A stretch of 64,000 nt of DNA from Omphalotus guepiniiformis (GCA_028554645.1 JAQOOI010000064.1:1922001-1986000); one strand, 5' to 3'. Shown: positions 47,478 to 57,117, counted from the stretch's first letter. The notes: generated from the letters alone by a model not told the origin. Numbers and translations: made by a program.

Positions 47478-48737
47478 TCACATCCCCTCCTTCCAGCCCG
47501 GGAAGTACGGGTCTTCATCCAACGTCCTCACTTGCCAGTCCCTAGGAACCCATCCCTTCTCTTCCTGCTCTTTGCTCCATTCTTCCAATGCAGGTATCGC
47601 CTTATGCTCGATGTGCCACGTACCCTTGTATTCCATATAATGCGCCTGTCCCTCCTTGAGGATCTTCAAAACTAAATGGGGGATATATGGCTCGTTCCTA
47701 AATTCGATGAAAGGCGTGAACAACGCCTTGAAATTGAACACGATGGCTCCTGACCGCGGCAACTTTCGCAAAGTCTGCCAGTCGACTCGCAAGGAGATAT
47801 CCTCGACCCTTAAATCCGGATCTTGTTTTGTACGCATACTGAAGTGTGGATCACCTTCTTGGAGCCAGAGTGGCTGACCGATTTCCAGACCCCATGATCC
47901 TCGCTGTATGGGTTTGTCACAAGGCATCTTCGAGAAAAACCTTGAAAGTTTATCAGTTAGTACGTTCCAGGTATCTATCTCACTGATTTTGGTGCTCACC
48001 TATTCATAGAAAACGACATTCTCTCCATGTAATCCGGAACAGGGTCGTGTATCGCATCTAGTGGCTTCCCTATCTTTGTGCTCACATTCCAACCAACTGA
48101 GGAGCACGACAAGCCCGCTCTCATCTCATAAGTGCCCGTTTTCGGATTTGGTAGGGTGATAAGGAAGTCCTCCGGGCAGTGGTCATTGATGACCTTCAAA
48201 GGATCGACGGCGGTTGTGTCAGATTGCGTGCCCAAGATATGGTTATATAACACGCCCGTCTGTTCATTAAATTTGAACTGCCTGGGGTACCGTGCACAGA
48301 GGAACTGGATGACCATCTCCATAAGCTCTCGACAAGCTAGCTCACTTCCTGGAAGTGCATCGGCGATCTTCTGACCGTACTTTGCATACAGCTCTTTCCT
48401 CTGAGCGACACGCACTCGATATGTCGACTCAAGCTCGAGCCAGTAATCGGGTTCCATCTTTTTCAAAGCTATGGCAATTGTGGTGAAGCTATCATACAAG
48501 ATCACAAGGCAATCACGACTTACACATGTTCTGAATGTAATTCCATCGGAAAGGACGATACGGTCTAGCTTTTGCTTTGTCGATGTCGAAATGAGGAAGA
48601 GGGGTAGGCGGGGGTACTCCACTAAGCTTGAAGTAGTCGTATCTCGTGTGTCTGTTCCAAATACCATACCAGAGGCCCACGAATAGGAGGCCTAAGAGAG
48701 GGGGAATGAAATATAGATAAAGCTGGTTCTCCATCAT
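47478..48737 (-). CDS. Heme-dependent oxidative N-demethylase-like protein (DUF3445), membrane-anchored
   Basis: Matches the DUF3445 family, whose studied members are heme enzymes that remove N-methyl groups. The N terminus MMENQLYLYFIPPLLGLLFV is a membrane anchor (residues about 6-27), followed by YDYFKLSGVPPPTPLPHFDI. An intron near 48475-48520 separates that from the catalytic region: PDYWLELESTYRVRVAQRKE, PEDFLITLPNPKTGTYEMRA, AIHDPVPDYMERMSFSMNRF and SMRTKQDPDLRVEDISLRVD with WQTLRKLPRSGAIVFNFK. It ends EDPYFPGWKEGM. Either of the first two methionines could start it. Substrate unknown. Confidence 0.8.
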
Positions 48738-49377
48738 ATAAGGGATAAGTCGTATTGAAGATCGAATTGCCCGTTCTATATATCTACGGTATGTATGCCA
48801 TTACCTCATAGTTCTCGGTGTCATTATCGCCTGCCAGTGGAAGATAATAAACTATCTCTCCCTCAGACGGTGCTCCGAAATGCGGAAGGTGTTGCTCGAT
48901 AATGACGTTGAAATGTAGCTTCAATTAGGGTTTCTCTTTCGATGGAACGTTCAGTGCATAGAGGATTTTGCCTACGGCGTACGGTTTTCCTGACCATCCG
49001 TCTTCTGATCTTCTGACAGACACACAGGGCCAAGAGTGGATTACAATACAATAAGTACATACATTGGCGATTGATTACCTACTTACAGTAATGGGAGCAG
49101 GTTATGTTGTAATACAAAGGACAGGTCTGTACAGGGTCTGTATACAAAATTCATTACTGACAGTTCGCTGAGACAAGTCGCTGAACATTTGCTTATCAGA
49201 TAGCAAGCGATCATTGAGATAGCAAAGAGATAAGTAGCACTATGCTCCAGAATATTTAATCTGGAGACCAATAAGCGACGGAACAGCAATGCCATTGCAA
49301 GGTGTCCCGTTATCAATGCCTGCAGAAGTAGGAGATAGGCGAAGACGCAAAGATCATGATGTTCTACCCACTCGCCC
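48738..49377. other. 640-bp gap without a supported gene
   Basis: Upstream of the DUF3445 start and downstream of the paralogue-1 stop. A minus-strand ORF (49083-49397) overlaps the end of the next gene and shows no family features. Nothing else is seen. Confidence 0.4.
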
Positions 49378-50646
49378 CTAGACAACCTCGCCAGCATCCA
49401 ACGCGTCCTTCAAGCCCGCCACGAGTCGTTTAGCAGAGGCTTCAAGACTTTCATCTCTAGCCCTTGCAATCTCAACCAACGTCTTCTTGACCGTCATGGA
49501 CCTTCCGTGACCGACAGCAGCTGTGGGTCCAGTAACACTCATGCTGAGCGCACCAAAAGTGCTCCCGTTGTAACCCCCGGAAGATGAATTAGACACAGGT
49601 GTGTACGTGAGGGCCACTTTTCGAGGAGAAAAGGAGATGCCGATGGACAAGAAAGCAAGGGGTGTTATCCTTCGTTTGTCGATAGGCGTTGTAGGAGACG
49701 TGGGTGATAACGGTGACAGGTCCGGATTATCGTTCGTGTGAGAAGGAGAAGGAAGTGGTAGCGGGGGTGTTGAACGGCGTATTTTAGATTTCGCAAGGGA
49801 GATGTAAGAAGATTTAGAAAAGGGATTGAATGCGGTTCTGGTTGGAGAAGGCGAAGGACTTGTGTTCGAGTTCGGATCTTTCGTCAATGCTAGTGAATGA
49901 GATGTCAAGCCTGTCGGATGAACAGACGCCTCTGGGTTGTCATCGAGGCTAGGCTCAGACTCAGGTTGCGGTGGAGGCACATCGCCCAAGCAAATTACGC
50001 CTGCTTTGATACCTTCCTCTCTTACCAGATCTTCTAATCTGCTCCGGGGTTGCATCATATCGAAAAGGTCCTTATAGGCTTCTTCACGGGGAAGATGCAG
50101 GGAAGTTGCGTCAAGTAGTAGATCCTCATGAGCTAGAAGTGCGATGAAGAGGTCAAGAGTTGCTAGTTCGCGATGTATTGTTACACCAGAGTGTGAATCA
50201 AGCGAGGAAGGTGCAGACGATGAAGGAAAGGGGTCGGATGTGTAAGGATGTCGGATAAGTGAATCGTACGCAGGAAGATAAGTTGAGCGGAGAATGTGCA
50301 TACAAGCTGTCTCAAAATATTGGCTCAGCGTCGAATATAAGTAATGGACATTTGAATGAATCTCACCGATATAAAGTGCCCTATTGACCAACCTGAGCGA
50401 AGTCTCAAGCCAATGCAAGTTCCTTCTTTGCCTCTCTACCTTCCCTTCGCCTTCGTAGATGCCATCACTCTGTGGGAAGGTCGAGTAAACAACCTGAAGG
50501 AGTAAGTGAGAGGGCAATGTAGTGAAAGACGGCTTTTCACGCCTTCCAGAACTCCTGATCTCAGAAAATGGAGGAGGAGGAGGAGGAGGGCGGGAAGCGT
50601 AGTAGGACGGTGGTGGGGGCTGCATCCACTTTGGGTCAATGATCAT
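49378..50646 (-). CDS. Uncharacterised basidiomycete family, paralogue 1
   Basis: First of two related proteins flanking RPC82. It starts MIIDPKWMQPPPPSYYASRP, then a proline-rich lead and TLPSHLLLQVVYSTFPQ, which looks like a degenerate F-box. The conserved core continues with LHWLETSLRLVNRALYI, an intron (GTGAGA..GACAG), ACMHILRSTYLPAYDSLI, ELATLDLFIALLAHEDLLLD, SLHLPREEAYKDLFDMMQPR and SRLEDLVREEGI. A low-complexity Ser/Pro middle follows, then RRITPLAFLSIGISFSPRKV, ALTYTP and STFGALSMSV. It ends LKDALDAGEVV. No catalytic motif is seen. The family is conserved in this kind of fungus to my knowledge but has no known role. Confidence 0.78.
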   Translation of the reverse strand: MIIDPKWMQPPPPSYYASRPPPPPPPFSEIRSSGRREKPSFTTLPSHLLLQVVYSTFPQSDGIYEGEGKVERQRRNLHWLETSLRLVNRALYIGEIHSNVHYLYSTLSQYFETACMHILRSTYLPAYDSLIRHPYTSDPFPSSSAPSSLDSHSGVTIHRELATLDLFIALLAHEDLLLDATSLHLPREEAYKDLFDMMQPRSRLEDLVREEGIKAGVICLGDVPPPQPESEPSLDDNPEASVHPTGLTSHSLALTKDPNSNTSPSPSPTRTAFNPFSKSSYISLAKSKIRRSTPPLPLPSPSHTNDNPDLSPLSPTSPTTPIDKRRITPLAFLSIGISFSPRKVALTYTPVSNSSSGGYNGSTFGALSMSVTGPTAAVGHGRSMTVKKTLVEIARARDESLEASAKRLVAGLKDALDAGEVV

Positions 50647-50859
50647 CTGGGGTTCAATAGAGGGTTACACTATTAATCGCTGTGAACTGCGGACGGGAGC
50701 TAAAGGAGAAGGTTGTTCCTACTTGAACGGGACAAAAGTCTCAGGACACACACTTACATACTTACACAGGCATATAATTCACAAAAGGTCCTAATCAGCG
50801 AACACCGACAAGCTGGAAAGGTCTTGTTCATAGAACCAGTTGCTTCAGAGATATTATGT

Positions 50860-52915
50860 TCAATCATCTTCTACTGCACCGACAACTCTTCCTAATTCAC
50901 GAACAATGAACACACTCTCTTCCACCCGAGCCTCAAGCACACTCAATCTCTCTTCTTTCCGCTCCCACTCCGCCAGTACTTCCTTTTCATGTGCACTCAG
51001 CAAACCTGCGACGTCTATACTAACGTCACTTCGTTGGCATTTATCCAAGACAGCGACGACCATCGGTTCCTCGCGCTCCGCTTGTCGTCGTGAAGATACA
51101 TTAAACAGTGTCTTGTATAACGCGTTTAGGATGGAGGAGAACGCCTTGGTAATGTCGACATGCCACAGGTAGAAGGTCCGTAAAGGATTTCGATCTGCAG
51201 ATTTGGGTACTTCGACAGTGCTGATGAGAGAAGAGTTCACGAGCGCTGTGAGCAGTACACGAACATCTTTGGCAGGCATCATGATCGTTTTAGAAATCTA
51301 CAACCTCACGACCGTTAGTTAGCAGCTTTGCGAGGTAAGAACGAGAAAGACATGCCTGCTGTTCATCCATCTTGCCAGTGTCCATCAGCAGCCGCACAAT
51401 CCTCACACCTTCCGCACCGTGTCTTTCTCGCGCCACACTCTCCAGAACTCGACGTCTTAGCCTTTTAGCAATGACATCAAATTCCACTTGAACTTTGCCA
51501 CCACCTCCACCACTCGATCCACCTTTCGAGCTGAACGCAAGGAATGCTGCCGAGCGTCCAGCAGGGGTGGGATTATCTGCGCTTGAGAGCATACCTAGAT
51601 ACTCTTTAATACATGCCATCGATGATAATTTCTTTGACGAGGACTGTATTAGTCCAGAACAAAGAATCCTTTCGTCCTCAGACGAAGAAAGATGCACGGC
51701 GATGTTGGCGATAGAAAGAGGCTCCGTTTTGGGTTCAGTCACGCTCAATTGCGTGTCTTCGGTAACTTTGAGGATAGCTCTCATGACAAGAGCTGCTCCT
51801 GCATTAAATCGTTCCTGAACAGCTTTTTCAATTAACTAAAAAAAATTTAGTTCGACGTAAACGGAATAGACAGGGGAGTTCTCTTACAGCATTCCTGAGG
51901 TGTATGTTGAATTTGTCAAAGTTGATTCTGAAATACACGCTATCCTAAAGTAAAGGGTTGAGATACGGCGGAAGAAAGACATTGAATTTTATACATACAT
52001 CAACAACCGTGTCGTCTTCTTCTTCATTCGTAACAATCGTTTTTCGCTGTGAGGATATGACTTGAACACGGCGTCCCGTACGACATACAAAACAGAATAC
52101 CTTTTTGGCTTTTGGTAGCTGGGTTTTGGCCTTTCTTTTCTAGCGGCATGATTGTATTAGTTTGATTCTCGGTTCAAAGACTTACTTACCAGTCCAACTT
52201 TTTCTGCTTCTTCTTCCTCCCTCCGCAATCGAGACCCTGCCACTTCCTTTGCCTCCCGGAGCTGCTTGGCCGTGGGGAAGCCTGAAATCTTAGCCTTTTC
52301 CTCTGCTTCATACTGTATACGCTTATCCCTAGGAGAGACATGCGACAGCACAGTTGACGGCTTGAGATAACGTTGAGAGACTAGTTTGTGCAAAACCTGC
52401 GAGTAAATAACAGAAGTCTTGTGCTCGGAACCAGCAGAAGATGACGACTTGGCGATAAGAGAATTGAGGATCTCCGGAGGTTTTAGTTTTCCATGGTCGA
52501 GAACAAGTTGAACGACTTCACCGCCCTGCAATGTGACGAAAATCGATCGAACATCAACGTGCACGATTCGAAGCAACGAAAATCGCAACTCACATACCGC
52601 TTCTCCGAACAATTCTTCTGCCTGATACACAAAGGTGCCAAACCGCAACCTCATCAGACATTCTTCCACATTAAATTCCAAGACCTCCTCCCCACTTGCA
52701 TCCGTTTCTGTATTTGCATGCCAGACGATATTGTGCTGAATGAGCACTAAAATGCACTTGCGCACGAATCGAGGTTTGAGTGAAGTAAATCGTACAACTT
52801 GAGGAAGTGTCAGACGACCTCGAGTCAGAAGAGCATCAGCTACTTTTGAAGTGATTGGACCGAATTGAGTAGAAATTATTTGAATACAAAGACGAGCGGT
52901 ATGGTGATCGGCCAT
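50860..52915 (-). CDS. RPC82: RNA polymerase III subunit Rpc82 (RPC3)
   Basis: Part of the Rpc82-Rpc34-Rpc31 trimer that lets Pol III recruit to promoters and open DNA. The start MADHHTARLCIQIISTQFGP (ATG at 52915) is the typical Rpc82 opening: a winged helix followed by LTLPQVVRFTSLKPRFVRKC and ILVLIQHNIVWH. Later winged-helix segments include VLDHGKLKPPEILNSLIAKS, SVIYSQVLHKLVSQRYLKPS, DVRVLLTALVNSSLISTVEV and RTFYLWHVDI. The C-terminal coiled coil (SAHEKEVLAEWERKEERLSV) ends GRVVGAVEDD. About six introns. The ATG is 61 bp from the left end of a transposon, which lies in its promoter. Confidence 0.9.
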
Positions 52916-52967
52916 ACATATATTATGATGGACAAGCGAATGGTTGAGATGCAAGAGTTTTTTTTGG

Positions 52968-52975
52968 GCGTCAGA
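52968..52975. repeat. Target-site duplication, left copy (GCGTCAGA)
   Basis: Exact 8-bp direct repeat of 53410-53417, directly abutting the terminal inverted repeat. Confidence 0.85.
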
Positions 52976-53409
52976 AGGACCCCTGATTATGGGAGGGTAT
53001 GACTTATCCTAGTTCGGACAAAAAATAGGGCTAAAATGAGAAAATCCCTGAGTCCAGTTCGGACAGAAACTCCGCCGTAGGCGGAACCCAAATGGTCGGG
53101 TTCGGACAGAAATTGGCATCAAGAACACCAGTGAACAACTGTGAAGGGCCCAATAGAGCTGGTGGCCTCGAACCGTAAAGTCCATTCCACAGAGTAGAAA
53201 TTGTCCGGGCGATGTTTGAAGATCATAGATCAATTTTTTTTGCAGAAATTTAGTTCCAACTCATGGTTCGGACAAAAATGAGCCCAGTAGCCGAGGCCAC
53301 ATCCCAGTTCGGACAAAAACTTCAGCCAATGTCAAGAAATCGGTTCGGACAAAAACACGCTAATCGACCGATTTTGGATCAGACATGCCCTCCCATAATC
53401 AGGGGTCCT
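52976..53409. mobile_element. Non-autonomous hAT-like DNA transposon (MITE), 434 bp
   Basis: The left end (AGGACCCCTGATTATGGGAG...) is repeated in inverted orientation at the right end. The first 22 bp of each end (52976-52997 and 53388-53409) are a perfect inverted pair; extending to 34 bp leaves three mismatches. It is flanked by an exact 8-bp direct repeat, GCGTCAGA, at 52968-52975 and 53410-53417. An 8-bp target duplication is the mark of the hAT superfamily, although the termini start AGG rather than the common CAG. Inside are six copies of GTTCGGACA followed by an A-rich run, all in one orientation. No transposase ORF fits, so movement would need a source in trans. Intact ends and duplication suggest recent insertion. 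Confidence 0.85.
53012..53351 (+). repeat. Six direct copies of GTTCGGACA inside the transposon
   Basis: Copies begin at 53012, 53057, 53100, 53266, 53307 and 53343, each followed by AAAA or GAAA. They form two groups of three, one near each end, spaced about 36-45 bp, with a 166-bp gap between the groups. hAT transposases are known to bind short subterminal repeats, so these are likely transposase sites. All share one orientation. Confidence 0.85.
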
Positions 53410-53417
53410 GCGTCAGA
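53410..53417. repeat. Target-site duplication, right copy (GCGTCAGA)
   Basis: Exact match to the left copy; no base change is seen between them. Confidence 0.85.
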
Positions 53418-53607
53418 CCGTTGGAACTGATGGACTGCCGGCATCAACGGGCCGGAGCACCCGAGCGCCTCCTGAGTGCTTCTCCATCAAATAGACTGCG
53501 CAGCACAGCTTGAGCCGCAGCCAGTCAAGTCAAGCTTCTTGATTCTTACCTTTGTCTTTATATAATTCCTTCAAGAACGTTTACCTTTCAGATCTTCTCT
53601 TTGCACC

Positions 53608-55018
53608 ATGATTATTGACGAGAAAACCTTGTTGCATCCACCCCCACCATATCTTCCTTCACCTTCACCTCTGAACCCGTCAAGAATCGGCTCTGACAAT
53701 GGGCAGGCCAGCACTAGTTCGACGTCTCTGAACGTTGGCAGCAACAATCCTTATGCAGATTATCTCAATGCTCGTCATACTGGTACAAGGCGTCGGCAGT
53801 GCTCGTTCTCGTCTTTACCTTCGCATCTGTTGCTGCACATAATCTACTGCACGTTCCCGCTAGAAAACGGCAGGTTCGAGGGTGAAGATAAAATGGTCAG
53901 ACAAAGAGAGACTCTTCACTGGCTTGAAAGATCTTTGAGGCTCGTTAACCGAGAATTGTACATCGGTATGCATTATTGAACCTCTTGGTACTTTCATCAA
54001 TTGACGGAGCATCGCATGCATGCACATCCTTCGTTCAACGTATCTTCCAACATACGACTCACTTGTTAGACCTCCCTACTCTTCCGACCCTTTCCCCTCG
54101 TCAAGTTCAGTGCCTTTTGCCGCTACACAGTCTAAATGTCTATCATCTCCTACAAATCCTACCCAACCATCATCATCTTCTAGATCACCTTATTCTTCCT
54201 CTTCCAGTAGATCGCGATTAAATACCACTTCAAATTTATTCCCGCAACACCGAGAGCTCCGTACGCTCGACCTCTTCATTGCGGTTCTTGCACATGAGGA
54301 CCTCCTGCTTGATTCCACCTCCCTACATCTCCCGCGACATGAGGCATACAAGGACATTTTTGACTTTATGCAACCGCGAAGTAGATTAGAGGATCTCGTA
54401 GCCAAGGAGGGCATCAGAGCGAGAGTGGTGGTGGATGAGACAGTAGTTCCACCTACGCCTACAACACCGCGATCGTTTGACACAGACGACCAAGAAGACT
54501 TGTGGGAAAAGAAGAAAACAATTCTGAATGACACGCAGGGCGATATATATTTCGCCAGCCGCAGGAGCACTCTATCCTCCTCTTTGTCGAATCCTTCTTT
54601 ACGCAAGCCTCTGAAAAAGTCGAAATCCAGCTTTTCCTTGTTTTTCTTATCAAAGGGCAAAGGGAAAGTAGAGTCTCCCTCCCGACCACTGCCATCACCA
54701 CCTGTTCAAACCACAAGAGAAATCACGCCTCTGCTGTTTTCTTCACTTTCGATTTCCTTCAATCAACGCAAAGTGGCACTGATGTATACTCCACCTCCAC
54801 CTTCATCGAGTTCAAAAAGCTCTTTGACGGTTACTGGCACGTCGTCGGTGTATGGAGGGAGCACTTATGGAGCACTGAGCGTCTCGCACAATGCGCGCCA
54901 GGGTCGAAAGAGAGCAATTGCTGAAGTAGAAAGAGGGAAGGATGAGGCCTTGGAAGTTTCTGCGAAGAAATTGGTGCGTTGTTTAAAAGAATGGTTAGAA
55001 GATGGGGGTGAGGTTTGA
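53608..55018 (+). CDS. Uncharacterised basidiomycete family, paralogue 2
   Basis: Paralogue of the gene at 49378-50646, on the other strand and facing away from it across RPC82. It starts MIIDEKTLLHPPPPYLPSPS and has the same order of blocks: SLPSHLLLHIIYCTFPLENG, LHWLERSLRLVNREL, ACMHILRSTYLPTYDSLVRP, ELRTLDLFIAVLAHEDLLLD, SLHLPRHEAYKDIFDFMQPR and SRLEDLVAKEGIRARV. The middle has a Ser-rich insert. The end blocks are REITPLLFSSLSISFNQRKV, ALMYTP, STYGALSVS and LKEWLEDGGEV. The intron at the conserved place lacks the expected acceptor; a 52-nt intron 53958-54009 (GTACAT..GGAG) keeps frame. Function unknown. Confidence 0.78.
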
Positions 55019-55382
55019 AACTGGACGAGCAAAAAAAATCGTAAATTATAGCTGTATCTTATTTCTCTCTGCACATGTACTACACTCACACTTTTTTCAT
55101 CAAATGATCTGTCAGACGCGTCCTGACGCACCCTCAAGGATCTCAAGATCTCACGCTTTGCCTTTGTGAAATATAGAATTGTAAGAGTAGATTCTTCCTA
55201 CGTACGCGACCTCTTGTTATCTCTTGTGCTCCTTCTGTGACGACTACACATACTTTCCCGCTTGCATCTGAGAGAAGTATCTTTATTGTCTGCGTAGAAA
55301 TTGTTCGTGGTTGAAGATGAGCAGGTACAGACAAGAGACTTCAAATATTCTTATTGTACATGCATTCTGTAATTCATTAAAC
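55019..55382. other. Convergent gap, paralogue 2 / NmrA-like gene
   Basis: The 3' UTRs of two convergent genes. I see nothing else in it. Confidence 0.45.
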
Positions 55383-56324
55383 CTACAAATTGAGGACATC
55401 TTCGACCTTCTTCCATACATGCCCCACCCATAATTTGTTGGAGCTTCCGAACACCTCAACACCATCACTGTTTTGAATCTCGCGATTGATCAACGTGCGA
55501 ATAGCGGTACCCTCTCCTGGTACTGCATCAACATGAATGACCTCTTTCCCATGCTTCCTGGCGATGTCTGTGAAGGAGACTCTATCGCCCTGAATGTAGA
55601 ATTCTTTGTTTTCTACCTCTGAAGCCGAAAATTCGGTGAGGATGTATGCAATGAAACCTATGAGAAGCGGTGATGAGATGAAAAGGGTCTGCAAGAGAAA
55701 GGGAGTTGATCGTACCGCTAATGTCATCTATCGCTGTCGTGGGGAAAGGTGTATCGCCCTTGTTAGTGACATTGATTTCTCCCGTTACATCATATCCCAC
55801 TACCCAAGGGATGTATTCAATAAATACGCCGTTCTATGTATATTCAGATTGTAAGTTAGTGGTTTCATCTGCCAAAACTGAATGTTACATACGAAGATTC
55901 TCGTTGTAGGAAGCCCGATTGACTGCAAGTAAAGAGCAACTTCGTCTTTAGTCGCAAATAACGATTCCTCCCTTTTCGCAAGTCCAGTGGTGTTCTTCCC
56001 ATATTCCGAAGGGACGAAAAGCTTCACTCCAGCTTGTTTCGCCGCATCTCCGACGAGTTTCTGAGAGAGTAGGGCATCATGATGACTGACACTGCTGACT
56101 ACCGCATCCACCTGATGGGCCTTCAGGACTTTGGCGACCGACGCTATATCGCTGTAGTCCACCTTGACTACCTTCACATCGGAAGGATGGTCCTTCTGAG
56201 CAGTCGAGGACGAGCGACCAAGGACAATGATTGACTTGGCCTTGCCTGTAGCGCGAAGAGCGTTGACGATGTGATTGCCGAACCCACCAGTACCTACGAC
56301 TGCGAACGAGCTGTAAGAAGACAT
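55383..56324 (-). CDS. NmrA-like / isoflavone-reductase-like NAD(P)-binding protein
   Basis: Atypical short-chain dehydrogenase of the NmrA/PCBER group. It starts MSSYSSFAVVGTGGFGNHIV with the dinucleotide motif GTGGFGNHI. Then VKVVKVDYSDIASVAKVLKA, VDAVVSSVSHHDALLSQKLV, AAKQAGVKLFVPSEYGKNTT, and across an intron NGVFIEYIPWVVGYDV. The C-terminal part includes FPTTAIDDISG, FIAYILTEFSAS and SFTDIARKHGKEVIHVDAVP. It ends WKKVEDVLNL. Three exons. The group holds reductases and redox-sensing regulators. The glycine motif suggests NADP(H) binding; substrate not determinable. Confidence 0.87.
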
Positions 56325-57019
56325 GACTTGGGTATTGTTTAAGAGAAGTTTGCAACGAGTGAATGTTTCGATGAATTATCTTGCATTTTGACGGACATTT
56401 TATACGAAGAGCTGGTGCTGATTAAGAGCACCGTTTGAAGCGAAGCAGAATTGTAAAGAAGAGAATTAGTCAAGCTCAGGCTGACTGTCTTCGAGAGTCG
56501 AGACGATTTTTAATCCACAGACAAACCAATTGATGATGTTGTTTGACCGTAAATTGTGAGTAACTAGCAGTGACCCGTGCACGGATGTAAGTTTGGGCTG
56601 CAGTGACTATTTGTGTGCCAACCGCGCCCGACCTATGGTCGGCCGCTTTTGGCTCCCATGCAGCTGATACTACTGTCATGCTTGCCTAAAGTCAAAATGA
56701 TTGAAGCTGTGAAGATTTGAAGGTGTATCCTTGGAATATATATACTAATTGAAATTAATTGAAATACTCTCGAAGCTTCGACCCATTCTCAATCTATTCT
56801 CTACCGGTTCCCGTTCCTTTGTCCTTCCAAGTCTACCCTTTCCCCTTACTTTTGTACCCCAAACTGAGCTGACATACATTCCGACTCAATGAGTTGAGCG
56901 AGAACGACGTGGAAAGTTCGCGGTGGTGCTGGTGAGCAGCAATCAAACTTCAAAGGGTAACTTAGTAAGCAAAAATATAAATATCTCACGGGAAGGGGAG
57001 CAGCCAATCAGGTTTAAGA

Positions 57020-57035
57020 TTTGTCTCGAGACAAA
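57020..57035. promoter_or_regulatory. 16-bp perfect palindrome TTTGTCTCGAGACAAA
   Basis: Each half is the exact reverse complement of the other. It lies 82 bp ahead of the metallophosphoesterase ATG and suggests a site for a dimeric regulator. Confidence 0.45.
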
Positions 57036-57066
57036 CGGACGTCTTTTGTAAAGTAGGGATAGTTGT

Positions 57067-57074
57067 TCACGTGA
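57067..57074. promoter_or_regulatory. TCACGTGA bHLH-type site
   Basis: Perfect 8-bp palindrome with a CACGTG core, as bound by Cbf1/Pho4-type factors, 43 bp ahead of the ATG at 57118. Confidence 0.4.
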
Positions 57075-57117
57075 CTTGGCGTCATTTCATCTTCATTCAT
57101 ATACAGTTACTTTAGAA

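Larger units (their letters stand above)
52916..53607. promoter_or_regulatory. Divergent RPC82 / paralogue 2 promoter region carrying a transposon
   Basis: Of these 692 bp, 434 bp are the transposon at 52976-53409 and 16 bp its target duplication. Ancestral promoter sequence would be only about 60 bp on the RPC82 side and about 190 bp on the other side. Confidence 0.6.
56325..57117. promoter_or_regulatory. Divergent NmrA-like / metallophosphoesterase promoter region
   Basis: A 793-bp region between outward-facing genes. Near the right gene are a CCAAT box (57004-57008), a 16-bp perfect palindrome (57020-57035) and TCACGTGA (57067-57074). The rest shows no feature. Confidence 0.5.

Noticed and set aside
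49083..49397. Minus-strand ORF with hydrophobic residues next to paralogue 1
   Set aside because: It overlaps the end of paralogue 1 in another frame and lies in its 3' region; no family resemblance.
53012..53351. Repeated GTTCGGACA units as a CRISPR-like array
   Set aside because: The repeats are only 9 bp, spacing is uneven, they sit inside a transposon bounded by inverted repeats, and the genome is eukaryotic.
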